64,000 bases of DNA from Bordetella genomosp. 13 (GCF_007679965.1 NZ_VEHL01000002.1:124001-188000), one strand, 5' to 3'; shown: positions 47,188-55,887, counted from the first letter of the stretch. Notes: generated by a model from the letters alone, not told the origin. Made by a program: numbers and translations.

Positions 47188-48270
47188 TCATGCCGCCGCC
47201 GACCGGACGAACTCTTCCACCGCCAGCGAGCAGCCCTTGGCCTGCGCGCCTTCGGCGCGGCCCAGCAGCAGGAAGCCGCCCTCCGCGGGCTCGCCGACGT
47301 CTTCGGTGAGGATCGTGCTGACGGAATTGAAGTTGCCCAGGTCGCAATGCGCCAGGATGCCGCGCTCGCCGGCCGGCACGGTGCGGCCGGTGGCGGGATC
47401 GACCAGGCGCGAGCGTATCCAGTGCGGGCCCGACTTCACCGACGGCACGTCCACGTTGCCGTCGTCGTAGAACTGCGTGCTCAGTTCCGTCATGCCGTAC
47501 ATGTTGATGCACAGCGCGCGCGGCACGCCCAGCAGTTCCGACAGTTCGGCATAGAACGTGTCCAGCGGCAGTTCGCGCGACTGGCCCTTGTAGCCACCGG
47601 TGTCCAGGATGCGGCTGCCCGGCGCCAGGCGGAACGTGCGGCCCGCCTGGCGCAGCGCGTCGATCACGTGCACGAAGCTGAAGCTCGCGCCCAGCAGGGC
47701 ATAGGGCTCGGCGCGCTGTTCGGCCTGTTCCAGGCGCTGCAACAGGCCTTGCAGGTCGATGCCCCGCGGCGACATGAAATAGCGGCTGTCGTCCGTGCCG
47801 AAGGCCGTCCTGGCCAGCGCCAGATAGTGGGCCAGCGACGAGTTCGGCATCGCGGCTTCGTCCGGGAACAGGATGCCCATGGGCATGCGGGCCACTCCCC
47901 GCATGACGCGCGCGGCGAAGTTGCGCGTCATGGAGAGATCGTAGACGTCCAGCCGGGGATGGAAGTGCCGTCCGCGCATGTCGGCGCGCGTGGTGCCGCT
48001 GGTCATGAAGACGCGCTCGCCCGGCAGGGGCGGCTCGCAGCGCAGCTCCATCGCCTTGAAGGCGTCGATGGGCACGGCCGGGATGTCGCTCCACGTCTTC
48101 ACGGTGCGCGGCGTGGCGCCGCGGCGCTGGCAGAAGCTGCGATATGGCGCGTTGGCCGCGTATTGGTAGGCGAACAGGCGCAGCGCGATCTCGTCGAACT
48201 GGTCGTCGGTGCAGCCGTCCTGGGCGATGAATGAGAGCAGGTCCGCAACCGGGGGTTGGGCGTGGTTCAT
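47188..48270 (-). CDS. LuxE-like acyl-protein synthetase
   Basis: This 360-residue adenylating enzyme of the LuxE family has an AMP-binding motif MTSGTTRADMRG near residue 90, DTGGYKGQSRELPLDTFY, and YGMTELSTQFYDDG. Near the C-terminus Cys347 in AKGCSLAVEEF corresponds in place to the acyl-carrying cysteine of LuxE. LuxE activates a carboxylic acid as acyl-AMP and holds it as a thioester for LuxC. It is the first gene after the TPP riboswitch; the ATG at 48270 lies 86 bases after the aptamer end, with AGGA about 12 bases before it. The substrate is probably not a fatty acid here. Confidence 0.88.
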   Translation of the reverse strand: MNHAQPPVADLLSFIAQDGCTDDQFDEIALRLFAYQYAANAPYRSFCQRRGATPRTVKTWSDIPAVPIDAFKAMELRCEPPLPGERVFMTSGTTRADMRGRHFHPRLDVYDLSMTRNFAARVMRGVARMPMGILFPDEAAMPNSSLAHYLALARTAFGTDDSRYFMSPRGIDLQGLLQRLEQAEQRAEPYALLGASFSFVHVIDALRQAGRTFRLAPGSRILDTGGYKGQSRELPLDTFYAELSELLGVPRALCINMYGMTELSTQFYDDGNVDVPSVKSGPHWIRSRLVDPATGRTVPAGERGILAHCDLGNFNSVSTILTEDVGEPAEGGFLLLGRAEGAQAKGCSLAVEEFVRSAAA

Positions 48271-48356
48271 GGGCGTTCGTGATTCCTGTGCAGGGAAACT
48301 CCGAAGCCCGCCCTGCGCAAGGGCGCGTGTGTGCCACGCGGGACCCTGCCGAGGTC

Positions 48357-48436
48357 GATGCTCTTCTTACGCCGGTATGAGCCGGGTCAAGTTCGCGGGT
48401 CTGAATCTCAGCACTGGCGTGCACCCCGGAGCAATG
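48357..48436 (-). promoter_or_regulatory. TPP (thiamine pyrophosphate) riboswitch
   Basis: Read on the minus strand the segment holds the Thi-box order: P1 arm TGCTC, then CGGGGTGC, a short P3, GCTGAGA, GACCCGCGAACTTGACC, the P4 hairpin CCGG-CTCATA-CCGG, GCGTAAGAA and closing P1 arm GAGCA. This matches the aptamer conserved in thiC and thiM leaders apart from CTTGA in place of CCTGA and GTAAGAA for GTAGGGA. Downstream lie short stems (CGCCCTTGCGCAGGGCG) before the LuxE-like gene that could be the expression platform. It should turn the operon off when TPP is abundant. Confidence 0.92.
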
Positions 48437-48511
48437 GTCATGTTAACCCGCAATGCGCCGCACGGCTCGGCGGCCGCATGCCGCGGTGCAGCAAGGCGGC
48501 GGCCGGCGGTG

Positions 48512-48970
48512 TCAGGCCAGTGCGCTCAGCGCCTGGAGCAGCCGTTCCCGGTACCGCGGCAGCAATGCGCGCACGCGGGCCTGCCGGTCGTGCCAGACGG
48601 GCGTCTCGGCGCCCGCTGCCACGCGCGGCGCGGCCCAGACCGCGTCGGGAAAGTGCCGGTCGCCGCGCCAGCGCGGAATCACGTGCCAGTGCAGGTGCGG
48701 CACCATGTTGCCCAGCGCGGCCAGGTTGACCTTGTCCGGATGCAGCACCTCGCGCTGCGCCCGCTCCACGGCATACACGGCGCGCATGACGCGGTCGCGG
48801 TCCGGTTCGGACAGGGCGGTCATCTCGGCCACGTGCGCGTTCCACACCACGCGCGTGAAGCCGGGGTAGTCGGCATCGTCGACTTCTATCACGCGCAGCT
48901 GGTCGCCGCGCCACAGCAGCGCGCCGCCCGCCTGCTGGCAGAGCGGGCAATCGGCATCGTGGTTGCTCAT
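48512..48970 (-). CDS. HIT family protein
   Basis: This 152-residue protein of the histidine triad family has the motif HLHWHVIPRWRGD near residues 90-102 and an N-terminal Cys pair in DADCPLCQQAGG that may bind zinc. HIT proteins hydrolyse or transfer nucleoside phosphates, for example Ap4A or AMP-amides. AGGAG lies eight bases before the ATG at 48970. It is the last gene of a short operon with the GNAT and polyphosphate:AMP phosphotransferase genes, all close together. A nucleotide-linked role is consistent with those neighbours. Confidence 0.93.
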   Translation of the reverse strand: MSNHDADCPLCQQAGGALLWRGDQLRVIEVDDADYPGFTRVVWNAHVAEMTALSEPDRDRVMRAVYAVERAQREVLHPDKVNLAALGNMVPHLHWHVIPRWRGDRHFPDAVWAAPRVAAGAETPVWHDRQARVRALLPRYRERLLQALSALA

Positions 48971-48984
48971 GAAGGGCTCCTGGA

Positions 48985-49449
48985 TCAATGCGAGGCGTTC
49001 AACGGCAGCGTTTTGCGGTACTGCACGAAGCCGGACCGGTCGGCGATGCGGTCGTACAGCTGCATGGCGGTCTGGTTGGTCTCGTGCGTCAGCCAGTACA
49101 CGCGGGGCGTGTTGTTGCGCTGGGCGTCGGCGTACACGTGTTCGATCAGTGCGCGTCCCGCGCCGGTGCCGCGCACGTCGGGCGCCACGAACAGGTCCTG
49201 CAGGTAGCAGTAGTCGCCTGCCGTCCACGTGGACCGATGATAGATCCAGTGCACCAGCCCGACCGCGCGCCCGTCCTGCATCGCCAGCGCGGCATGCATG
49301 GGCTGCGCGGGATCGAGGAAGCGCTCCCAGGTGTTGCGCGTGACCGTATCGGTGATGTCGACGCGGTAGAACGATTGATAGCCTTTCCACAGCGGCAGCC
49401 AGGCATCGAAATCGTCGGGGGAAACAGGGCGGATCAGCAGGTCGGACAT
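48985..49449 (-). CDS. GNAT family N-acetyltransferase
   Basis: This 154-residue acetyltransferase has the acetyl-CoA-binding motif LFVAPDVRGTGAGRALIEHV near residue 85 and the C-terminal HETNQTAMQLYDRIADRSGFVQYRK. The fold is single-domain and cytoplasmic. The start at 49449 (MSDLLIRPVSPDDFDAW) fits the family; the frame is open upstream but overlaps the previous gene. It lies 13 bases after the phosphotransferase gene and 14 bases before the HIT gene. The acceptor substrate is unknown. Confidence 0.92.
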   Translation of the reverse strand: MSDLLIRPVSPDDFDAWLPLWKGYQSFYRVDITDTVTRNTWERFLDPAQPMHAALAMQDGRAVGLVHWIYHRSTWTAGDYCYLQDLFVAPDVRGTGAGRALIEHVYADAQRNNTPRVYWLTHETNQTAMQLYDRIADRSGFVQYRKTLPLNASH

Positions 49450-49462
49450 GGGTGTCGGCAAG

Positions 49463-50923
49463 TCAGAGTTGGGATTCCAGTGCATGCACCACGTGGCGCA
49501 GCACTTGCAGGCGCGCATGGCGCTTGTCGTTGGCCGGGACCAGGTGCCACGGCGCATGGCTGCTGTCGGTGCGCGCCATCATCTCGTTGGCCGCATCGGC
49601 ATAGGGCTGCCATTTCTCGCGGTTGCGCCAGTCGTCGGGCGTGATCTTGAAGTTCTTGAAGGGCGAGGATTCCCGCTCCTGGAAGCGTTCGAGCTGCACG
49701 TCGGCCGTCACCGCCAGCCAGAACTTCAGCACGATGGCGCCGCTGTCGGCCAGCTGCTTCTCGAAGTCGTTGATCTCGCCGTAGGCGCGCTGCCATGCGG
49801 CGGGCGGGGTGAACTTCTCGACCCGCTCGACCAGCACCCGGCCATACCACGAGCGGTCGAAGATGGCGACGCGCCCGTGCGAGGGAATGCGGCGCCAGAA
49901 GCGCCACAAATAGGGCCGGGCCAGCTCGTATGGCGCGGGCGCGGACACCGGCGTGATGTCGAACTGGCGCGCATCCAGCGCCTGCGTGACGCGCCGGATG
50001 GCGCCGCCCTTGCCCGCCGCGTCCTGGCCCTCGAACACCAGCACCAGCGAATGCGCGTCGAACTTCGGCGAGCGCACCGCGCGCGCCAGCCGGCCCTGCA
50101 GCAGGCCCAGCTCGGTGTCGTAGTCGTCCTTGTCGGCGTGCACCGCGTAATCCAGTTTGCCGAGGCGGTCGGTGATGCGCGGACGGGCTGGCGTGCGCGG
50201 CTGCGCCACGCGGGGCAGGCTGCGCCGGCGCAATGCGCGCAGCACGGCCTCGGCGGTGCTGACGGTGCGCATGGATTCATCGGCGCTGGGTACCACCACC
50301 CACGGCGCGTGCGGCACGTCCGTGTGCGTCAGCGCGACCTCGGCCGCCGAGCGCAGCCGCTTGAATTTCCTGGCCACCTTGCGGTCGGCGGGCGTCACCT
50401 GCCATGAGGTCTCGGGGCTGGCCAGCAGGCGCTCGGTGCGTTCGGCCTGCGCTTGCGCCGACAGGTGATACCAGAGCTTGATCACCTGCACGCCGTTGGC
50501 GGCAAGCTGCGCCTCGAACGCACGCACGTGCGTGGCATGGCGTTCCAGCACATCGGCATCGGGCTTCTTGCGCGCGGCTTCGCGCAGCAGGGGCTGGTAC
50601 CAGGAGCCGAAGACGATGCCGATGCGGCCGTTCTCCGGCAGCTCGTTCCAGTAACGCCACAGCGGCGGGCGCTGCGCCTCGGACTCGGCGGGATCGCCGA
50701 ATGCCATGGTGTGGATGTGGCGCGGATCCATCCATTCGTTCAGCAGGTTGATCGTGGCGCCCTTGCCGGCGCCGTCGATGCCGGCCACCACGATCAGCAG
50801 CGAACGGTCCGCTTTTTTCAGCAGGTCGTATTGCGCCTTGAGCAGCGCGGTGCGCAGGCGTGTCTCGTGGGACTTGAACGTTTCCTTGGCCAGGACGGGA
50901 TCGGTTTCCGCTTCGCTGAACAT
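49463..50923 (-). CDS. pap: Polyphosphate:AMP phosphotransferase (two PPK2 domains)
   Basis: The enzyme has 486 residues and transfers phosphate from polyphosphate to AMP, giving ADP. Two PPK2 domains lie in tandem. The N-terminal one has Walker A GIDGAGKG (48-55) but a degenerate Walker B (FGSWYQP). The C-terminal one has GQDAAGKG (296-303) and intact FDRSWYGR, so only the C-terminal domain is likely to be active, as known for class II PPK2. The ATG at 50923 starts MFSEAETDPVLAKETF; a further 37 residues upstream look non-coding. It heads the operon with GNAT and HIT genes. Confidence 0.93.
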   Translation of the reverse strand: MFSEAETDPVLAKETFKSHETRLRTALLKAQYDLLKKADRSLLIVVAGIDGAGKGATINLLNEWMDPRHIHTMAFGDPAESEAQRPPLWRYWNELPENGRIGIVFGSWYQPLLREAARKKPDADVLERHATHVRAFEAQLAANGVQVIKLWYHLSAQAQAERTERLLASPETSWQVTPADRKVARKFKRLRSAAEVALTHTDVPHAPWVVVPSADESMRTVSTAEAVLRALRRRSLPRVAQPRTPARPRITDRLGKLDYAVHADKDDYDTELGLLQGRLARAVRSPKFDAHSLVLVFEGQDAAGKGGAIRRVTQALDARQFDITPVSAPAPYELARPYLWRFWRRIPSHGRVAIFDRSWYGRVLVERVEKFTPPAAWQRAYGEINDFEKQLADSGAIVLKFWLAVTADVQLERFQERESSPFKNFKITPDDWRNREKWQPYADAANEMMARTDSSHAPWHLVPANDKRHARLQVLRHVVHALESQL

Positions 50924-51181
50924 GAGGGCAGGGCGCCTTGCTGGGGGATGGTGGATTCGGGAATGGTGCGGGATATCGGCCGGCGGCGCAAGGCGGGGCG
51001 TCCGGTGGGCCTTTGCCGATGGCGCGTGCGGCAATCCTCGTCGCTGGCTGGGCGTGGGATTCGAGGCGCGCGCCGAGCGACGTACGTAGATCCCGCAATG
51101 GATGAAAGCGTGCGCGGCGCGGCCTGCCAGCCGGCCGCGCCGGTAGCGTATCGGTCATCCCGGACTCTTGATGAAGGCGCC

Positions 51182-52189
51182 ATGACCCGCCACGACACCC
51201 TCTACAAACGCCTGTTTTCGCACCCGCCGATGATGCGATCCCTGCTGCAGGGATTCACGCCGGAAAGCTGGACCCGGCAGCTCGACTGGTCCACCCTGGA
51301 AAAACGGTCCGCCGAGTTCGTCGCCGAGAACCGGCGGACGCGGCGTGGCGATCTGGTCTGGCGCGTGCGTGCGGGGCGCGACGGTCCGCCGGTCTACCTG
51401 CTGCTGGAGTTCCAGTCCCGGGTGGATGCGCGGATGGCGTTGCGCATGATGACGTACCTGGGGCTGTTCTGCGAAGAGCTGGTGCGCCAGGACAGTGTCG
51501 GGCGCCTGCCGCTGGCACTGCCGCCGGTGCTTCCGATGGTGCTGTACAGCGGCGTTTCGCGCTGGCGGGCGGCGTGCGACATCGGCGATCTGTTCCTTTG
51601 CGGCCCGGACGTGCTGCAACCGTATCGCCCGCGATTGCGTTATCTGTTGATCGACCAGATCCGCGCGGTTCGTTCCGCGGAGCTGCCCGAGGAGAATCTG
51701 GCGGCGGCATTCTTCCAGATCGAAAGCGGCGCGTCGGTCGAAGTGTTCCTCGCCGCGTTGCAGACCTTGCATCGGGGCACGCTGGCGCCTGAAATGGCCG
51801 AATTGCGCGGTGATTTGGTCTTATGGTTGCGGGCGCATCGCGAATTGGCCGAACAGGCCATTAAGCTGCTGGAATCTCAAGACATGGAGACCGAGATGGG
51901 ATTGTTCAAACGCGCCGAGGCCAATCGGATGCGGGCAATGATCGGGCAGATGGCCCATGAGGCGCTCGAAGCGGAAGCCCGCAGGAAATTCGCGCAAGGC
52001 ATCGAGCAAGGCATCCGTACGGCAGGCATGGCAATGCTCGAACGGCAGCTGTCGCACCGGTTCGGCCCCTTGCCCCCCGACCTGCAAGCGCGCCTGGCTT
52101 CTGCGCCTGCGGAACAGATCCAGCAATGGGCCATCGCCGTGCTGGACGCCTCCAGCCCCGAAGAGGTGTTCGCGCTGCCTGGCCATTGA
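51182..52189 (+). CDS. Rpn family recombination-promoting nuclease (PD-(D/E)XK) with DUF4351
   Basis: The protein has 335 residues. It begins MTRHDTLYKRLFSHPPMMRSLL, has a nuclease-type core with LVWRVRAGR then VYLLLEFQSRVDARMALRMMTY (the E-x-Q active-site pattern of Rpn proteins), and ends in a DUF4351-like segment (LERQLSHRFGPLPPDLQARL ... SSPEEVFAL). RpnA-type proteins promote RecA-independent recombination and some act in phage defence. It stands alone on the plus strand between two minus-strand operons and is often present in many divergent copies per genome. It is not a true transposase, and no terminal repeats flank it. Confidence 0.88.
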   Translation: MTRHDTLYKRLFSHPPMMRSLLQGFTPESWTRQLDWSTLEKRSAEFVAENRRTRRGDLVWRVRAGRDGPPVYLLLEFQSRVDARMALRMMTYLGLFCEELVRQDSVGRLPLALPPVLPMVLYSGVSRWRAACDIGDLFLCGPDVLQPYRPRLRYLLIDQIRAVRSAELPEENLAAAFFQIESGASVEVFLAALQTLHRGTLAPEMAELRGDLVLWLRAHRELAEQAIKLLESQDMETEMGLFKRAEANRMRAMIGQMAHEALEAEARRKFAQGIEQGIRTAGMAMLERQLSHRFGPLPPDLQARLASAPAEQIQQWAIAVLDASSPEEVFALPGH

Positions 52190-52232
52190 CGTGCCGATGC
52201 CGGCCCGCCAGCCGCCAGGCCGACGGGCGCGC

Positions 52233-53498
52233 TCAGTCATACGACCGCACGTCATCGATCACCTTCCCGTCATTGGGCAGCGACTGCGGCGCGACCCATT
52301 CCACCTCGGCTCGCAGCTTGGTCACCTCGCGCACCGTCTGCGCGATGCGGGCGGCCAGGTCGGGCGTGCCGGCGCCGTGCTCTATCTTCAGTGTCATGGT
52401 GTCGCTGCCCACCTTGCCGCTGATCACCAGCCGGGCACGGCCGATGCCGGGATGGCGCGCGGCCACCTCGGCTACCTGTGACGGGTGCACGAACAGCCCG
52501 CGCACCTTGGTGGTCTGGTCCGCGCGTCCCATCCAGCCGCGGATGCGCGTATTGGTGCGGCCGCAGGGCGACAGCCCGGGCATCACCGCCGACAGATCGC
52601 CGGTCCCGAAGCGCACCAGCGGATAGTCCGGATTGAAGGTGGTGATGACGACCTCGCCCACCTCGCCCTCGGGCACGGGCTCGCCGGTGCCCGGCCGCAC
52701 GATCTCCAGTATCAGTTCCTCGCCCAGCACCAGGCCGTCGCGCGCCGGCGTCTCGAAGGCGATCATGCCCAGGTCCGCGCTGCCATAGGCCTGGTAGCCG
52801 GCCACGCCGCGCGCCAGCAGCCAATCGCGCAGCGACGGCGGGAAGGCCTCGCCCGACACCAGTGCGTGGCGCAGCGAGGGCAGGGCCACGCCCATCTCGT
52901 CGGCCTTTTCAAGAATGATCTTCAGGAAGCTGGGCGTGCCCACGTAGCCGTGCGGCGCCAGGTCGGCGATGGCGCGCACCTGCTGCTCCGTCTGCCCCGT
53001 GCCGCCCGGAAACACCGTGCAGCCGATGGCGTGCGCGGCGGTTTCCATCATCGAGCCCGCTGGCGTGAAATGGTACGAGAAGCAGTTGTAGGCCAGCTGG
53101 CCCGAGCGAAACCCCGCCGCGTACAGCGCGCGCGCGAAGCGCCAGTAGTCGGGCCGCGCGCTTTCGGGTTCGTAGATGGGGCCGGGCGAGGCAAAGGCGC
53201 GCATGGCCTGTCCCCAACCGATGGCCGAGAAGCCGCCGAAAGCCTTGGCAGGTCCGGCCGGCGCATTGCCCGCGCGGCTGTGCTGCTGGGTCTCCAGCAA
53301 CTCGTGCTTGCGCAGCACGGGCAGCCGTGCCAGGTCGCCCCGGCTGGCCACGCCGCGCAGGTCGATGCCCTGCAGTTGCAGCCCGATGGCCGGGGCGCCC
53401 GCGGCCGCGCGCTGCAGCGCCTGCGGCAAGGCCGCCATCAGGCCGCGCTCGCGCTCGGCGGGGTCGCGGGTTTCCAGGGTGTCGAAGTAGTCGGACAT
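52233..53498 (-). CDS. Phenylacetate-CoA ligase-like adenylate-forming enzyme (PaaK-type)
   Basis: This 421-residue AMP-dependent acyl-CoA ligase has the PaaK-like blocks YNCFSYHFTPAG, GYVGTPSFLKIILEKADEMG, LVSGEAFPPSLRDWL, YGSADLGMIAFE and the hinge-region IRGWMGRADQTTKVRGLFVHP. It lacks the classic SGTTG loop, having ASPGPIYEPE in that place, as in many PaaK relatives. It is the last gene of the minus-strand operon that starts at 61274 and includes a Liv-type transporter, so the operon encodes two different acid-activating ligases. The acid is probably aromatic or aryl-aliphatic, but this is inference. Confidence 0.9.
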   Translation of the reverse strand: MSDYFDTLETRDPAERERGLMAALPQALQRAAAGAPAIGLQLQGIDLRGVASRGDLARLPVLRKHELLETQQHSRAGNAPAGPAKAFGGFSAIGWGQAMRAFASPGPIYEPESARPDYWRFARALYAAGFRSGQLAYNCFSYHFTPAGSMMETAAHAIGCTVFPGGTGQTEQQVRAIADLAPHGYVGTPSFLKIILEKADEMGVALPSLRHALVSGEAFPPSLRDWLLARGVAGYQAYGSADLGMIAFETPARDGLVLGEELILEIVRPGTGEPVPEGEVGEVVITTFNPDYPLVRFGTGDLSAVMPGLSPCGRTNTRIRGWMGRADQTTKVRGLFVHPSQVAEVAARHPGIGRARLVISGKVGSDTMTLKIEHGAGTPDLAARIAQTVREVTKLRAEVEWVAPQSLPNDGKVIDDVRSYD

Positions 53499-53545
53499 GT
53501 GAGCGCCTTTATGCGATGCGGATGCGCCGATGTGGGAATCAGGAT

Positions 53546-54391
53546 TCAGGCCAGCCAGCGTTTGCGGCGGCGATAGAACTTCTGGTCGCGGAAACTCTTG
53601 CGTTCGCCGCTGGCGATGCCCAGGTAGAACTCCTTGACGTCCTCGTTGCGCGCCAGGTCGCCGGCCGCGCCGTCCATCATCACGCGGCCGTTCTCCAGGA
53701 TGTAGCCGTAGTCGGCATAGCGCAGCGCGATGTTGGTGTTCTGTTCGGCCAGCAGGAAGCTGACGCGTTCGCGCTGGTTCAGGTCGCGCACGATCTCGAA
53801 GATCTCTTCCACGATCTGCGGCGCCAGCCCCATCGAGGGCTCGTCCAGCAGGATCATGTTGGGGCTGGCCATCAGCGCGCGGCCGATGGCCGTCATCTGC
53901 TGCTCGCCGCCCGAGGTGTAGCCGGCCTGGCTGGCGCGTCGCTGCTTCAGGCGCGGAAAATACTGGTACACCTTGTCCAGCGAGGCCGCCACCTCGCCGC
54001 GGCCGTGGCGCGTGTACGCGCCAGTCAGCAGGTTCTCTTCCACCGTCAGGTGCGCGAAGCAGTGCCGGCCTTCCATCACCTGTACGACGCCGCGCCGCAC
54101 CAGTTCGGCCGGCGACAGCCGCTCGATGCGCTCATCGCGATAGCGGATGTGGCCCTTGGTGACGTCGCCGCGTTCGCCCTTCAGCAGGTTCGACACCGCG
54201 CGCAGCGTGGTGGTCTTGCCCGCGCCGTTGGCGCCCAGCAGCGCCACGATGCGGCCCTCGGGCACCTGAAGCGACACGCCTTTCAACACCAGGATGACGT
54301 GGTTGTAGATGACCTCGATGCCGTTGACGTCCAGCAGCACCTTGTCGGCGGCCGGCACGGGCGCGACGCCGGAAGCGGGTAGGGTGTCCAT
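53546..54391 (-). CDS. ABC transporter ATPase (LivF-like)
   Basis: The protein has 281 residues with Walker A GANGAGKTT, a signature YTSGGEQQMTAIGRAL, Walker B ILLDEPSMGLAP and the LivF-typical LLAEQNTNIALRYADYGYIL. It is longer than usual LivF because of a C-terminal basic extension (GERKSFRDQKFYRRRKRWLA), typical for this operon type in betaproteobacteria. The ATG at 54391 has AGGA upstream. It follows the binding-protein gene by 58 bases and precedes the PaaK-like gene. Confidence 0.93.
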   Translation of the reverse strand: MDTLPASGVAPVPAADKVLLDVNGIEVIYNHVILVLKGVSLQVPEGRIVALLGANGAGKTTTLRAVSNLLKGERGDVTKGHIRYRDERIERLSPAELVRRGVVQVMEGRHCFAHLTVEENLLTGAYTRHGRGEVAASLDKVYQYFPRLKQRRASQAGYTSGGEQQMTAIGRALMASPNMILLDEPSMGLAPQIVEEIFEIVRDLNQRERVSFLLAEQNTNIALRYADYGYILENGRVMMDGAAGDLARNEDVKEFYLGIASGERKSFRDQKFYRRRKRWLA

Positions 54392-54449
54392 CGCGATTCC
54401 TGTGGGGTTGTGGCCCGCCGCCGGCACCGGCCGGCGGCGGCCGCGATCA

Positions 54450-55778
54450 TCAGCCGGCGCAGTTGCGCGGGGTGATGTTCTTCTCCTTGGCGTACTTGGC
54501 CGCCATTTCCTTCACCAGCGGGCCGACCACGTTCCTGTCGGCCTGGTACCAGTCGGACTTCACCTCGAACTTGGCCCCGTCCCACTGCGCGATGCGCGCC
54601 CAGTCGCCGCCGGTGTGGTCGGCGCAGCTGGTCTTGACCGGCCGCATGATCTCGCCGAAGCCCAGTTCGTTCAGCCGCTCCTGTGTCAGGTTCAGGTTCT
54701 CGAAGCCCCAGCGCACCTGCTCGGGCGTCAGCGCCTTGCCCTTGCCGTACTTCTCCTGCGCGGTACGGATGGCCTCGACCTGAAGCATCGAGATCATCAT
54801 GCCGCGCGTGTGCGCGATGGTGCCCAGCGTGTTCTTGGCGCTGCTGTCGCTGCCCTGGCCCTTGTCGTAGACGAATTTCTTCAGGTCGGCGTGCACCTTG
54901 CCGTTGGCCGTGGCGCTGTTGTGGATGGTGACGGTGTTGTAGCCCTTGGCGACCTGGCCCAGGTCCTTCACGTCGCCTTCGGAACCCGCCCACCAGATGG
55001 CGTACATCTTGTCGCGCGGATACCCGCTGGCCTGCGCTTCGCGGATGGCGGTCGGCGTCATGATGCCGGCGCTCCACAGCAGCACGTACGCGGGCCGCTG
55101 CTGGCGCACCTGCAGCCAGGTCGACTTCTGCTCGACGCCCGGTGCGGTCACGGGATAGAGCAGCAGCTCGAAGCCGGCCGCGGCCGCGCGCTTCTGCAGC
55201 AGCGGAATCGGTTCCTTGCCGTACGGCGAGTCGTGGTAGACCAGGGCGATCTTCTTGCCCTTGAGCTTGTCCATGCCGCCTTCTTTCTTGGCGATGTCCT
55301 GGATCATGACGTCGGCCGCGGTCCAGTACGTGCCCAGCAGCGGGAAGTTCCACTCGAACACGCTGCCGTCGGTGGACTGCGACAGCCCGTAGCCCACGGT
55401 CTCCACGGGGATCTTGTCGACCATCGCCTTGTCGCTGACCGCGAAGGTGATGCCGGTCGACTGCGAATCGAACCCTGCGGCCCCGGTGCCCCGTCCCTTC
55501 AGCCGCTCATAGCACTCGACGCCACGATCGGTCGCATACGCGGTCTCGCACTCCTCATACGTCAGCTTCACCCCGTTGACGCCGCCATCCCGGGCATTCA
55601 CCAGCTTCAGGTAATCCAGCTTGCCGTCGGCCCACGGAATGCCCAGCGGGGCGAACGATCCGGTGCGATACACCAGCAGCGGAATGAACTGCTCATCGGC
55701 GGCGGCCGGCGCGGCGGCCGCCAACGAGCCCAGAACGGCCAGCGCGGCCGCGGCGGATTTCAGATTCAGGCGCTTCAT
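54450..55778 (-). CDS. Liv-type ABC transporter periplasmic binding protein
   Basis: This 442-residue exported protein has a signal peptide ending AAAAPAAAD and the substrate-binding fold with VYRTGSFAPLGIPWADGKLDYL and YEECETAYATDRGVECYERLKG. Several Cys residues (in EECETAY and GVECYE, and near the C-terminus in KTSCADH and PRNCAG) may form disulfides. The ATG at 55778 fits the signal peptide; an upstream in-frame ATG at 55808 does not. A 545-base gap with two large hairpin repeats separates it from livM upstream, so its expression may differ from the membrane components. Confidence 0.93.
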   Translation of the reverse strand: MKRLNLKSAAAALAVLGSLAAAAPAAADEQFIPLLVYRTGSFAPLGIPWADGKLDYLKLVNARDGGVNGVKLTYEECETAYATDRGVECYERLKGRGTGAAGFDSQSTGITFAVSDKAMVDKIPVETVGYGLSQSTDGSVFEWNFPLLGTYWTAADVMIQDIAKKEGGMDKLKGKKIALVYHDSPYGKEPIPLLQKRAAAAGFELLLYPVTAPGVEQKSTWLQVRQQRPAYVLLWSAGIMTPTAIREAQASGYPRDKMYAIWWAGSEGDVKDLGQVAKGYNTVTIHNSATANGKVHADLKKFVYDKGQGSDSSAKNTLGTIAHTRGMMISMLQVEAIRTAQEKYGKGKALTPEQVRWGFENLNLTQERLNELGFGEIMRPVKTSCADHTGGDWARIAQWDGAKFEVKSDWYQADRNVVGPLVKEMAAKYAKEKNITPRNCAG

Positions 55779-55887
55779 AGTCGTTGTCTCCGTTTGTCCG
55801 GTCTGCATGCCGGGTTTGCTTCGTTTTTTCAGACTGGTTCAGCTGACTGCACGTACATCTCTGAATGCGTTGATTTGACCTTGAGCC

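Noticed and set aside
45684..48270. Bacterial luminescence operon
   Set aside because: LuxE- and LuxC-like genes are present but no luxA, luxB or luxD is nearby, and the leader is a TPP riboswitch.
51182..52189. Insertion sequence
   Set aside because: The Rpn-type protein is sometimes labelled a transposase, but no terminal inverted repeats or target duplications were seen around it.
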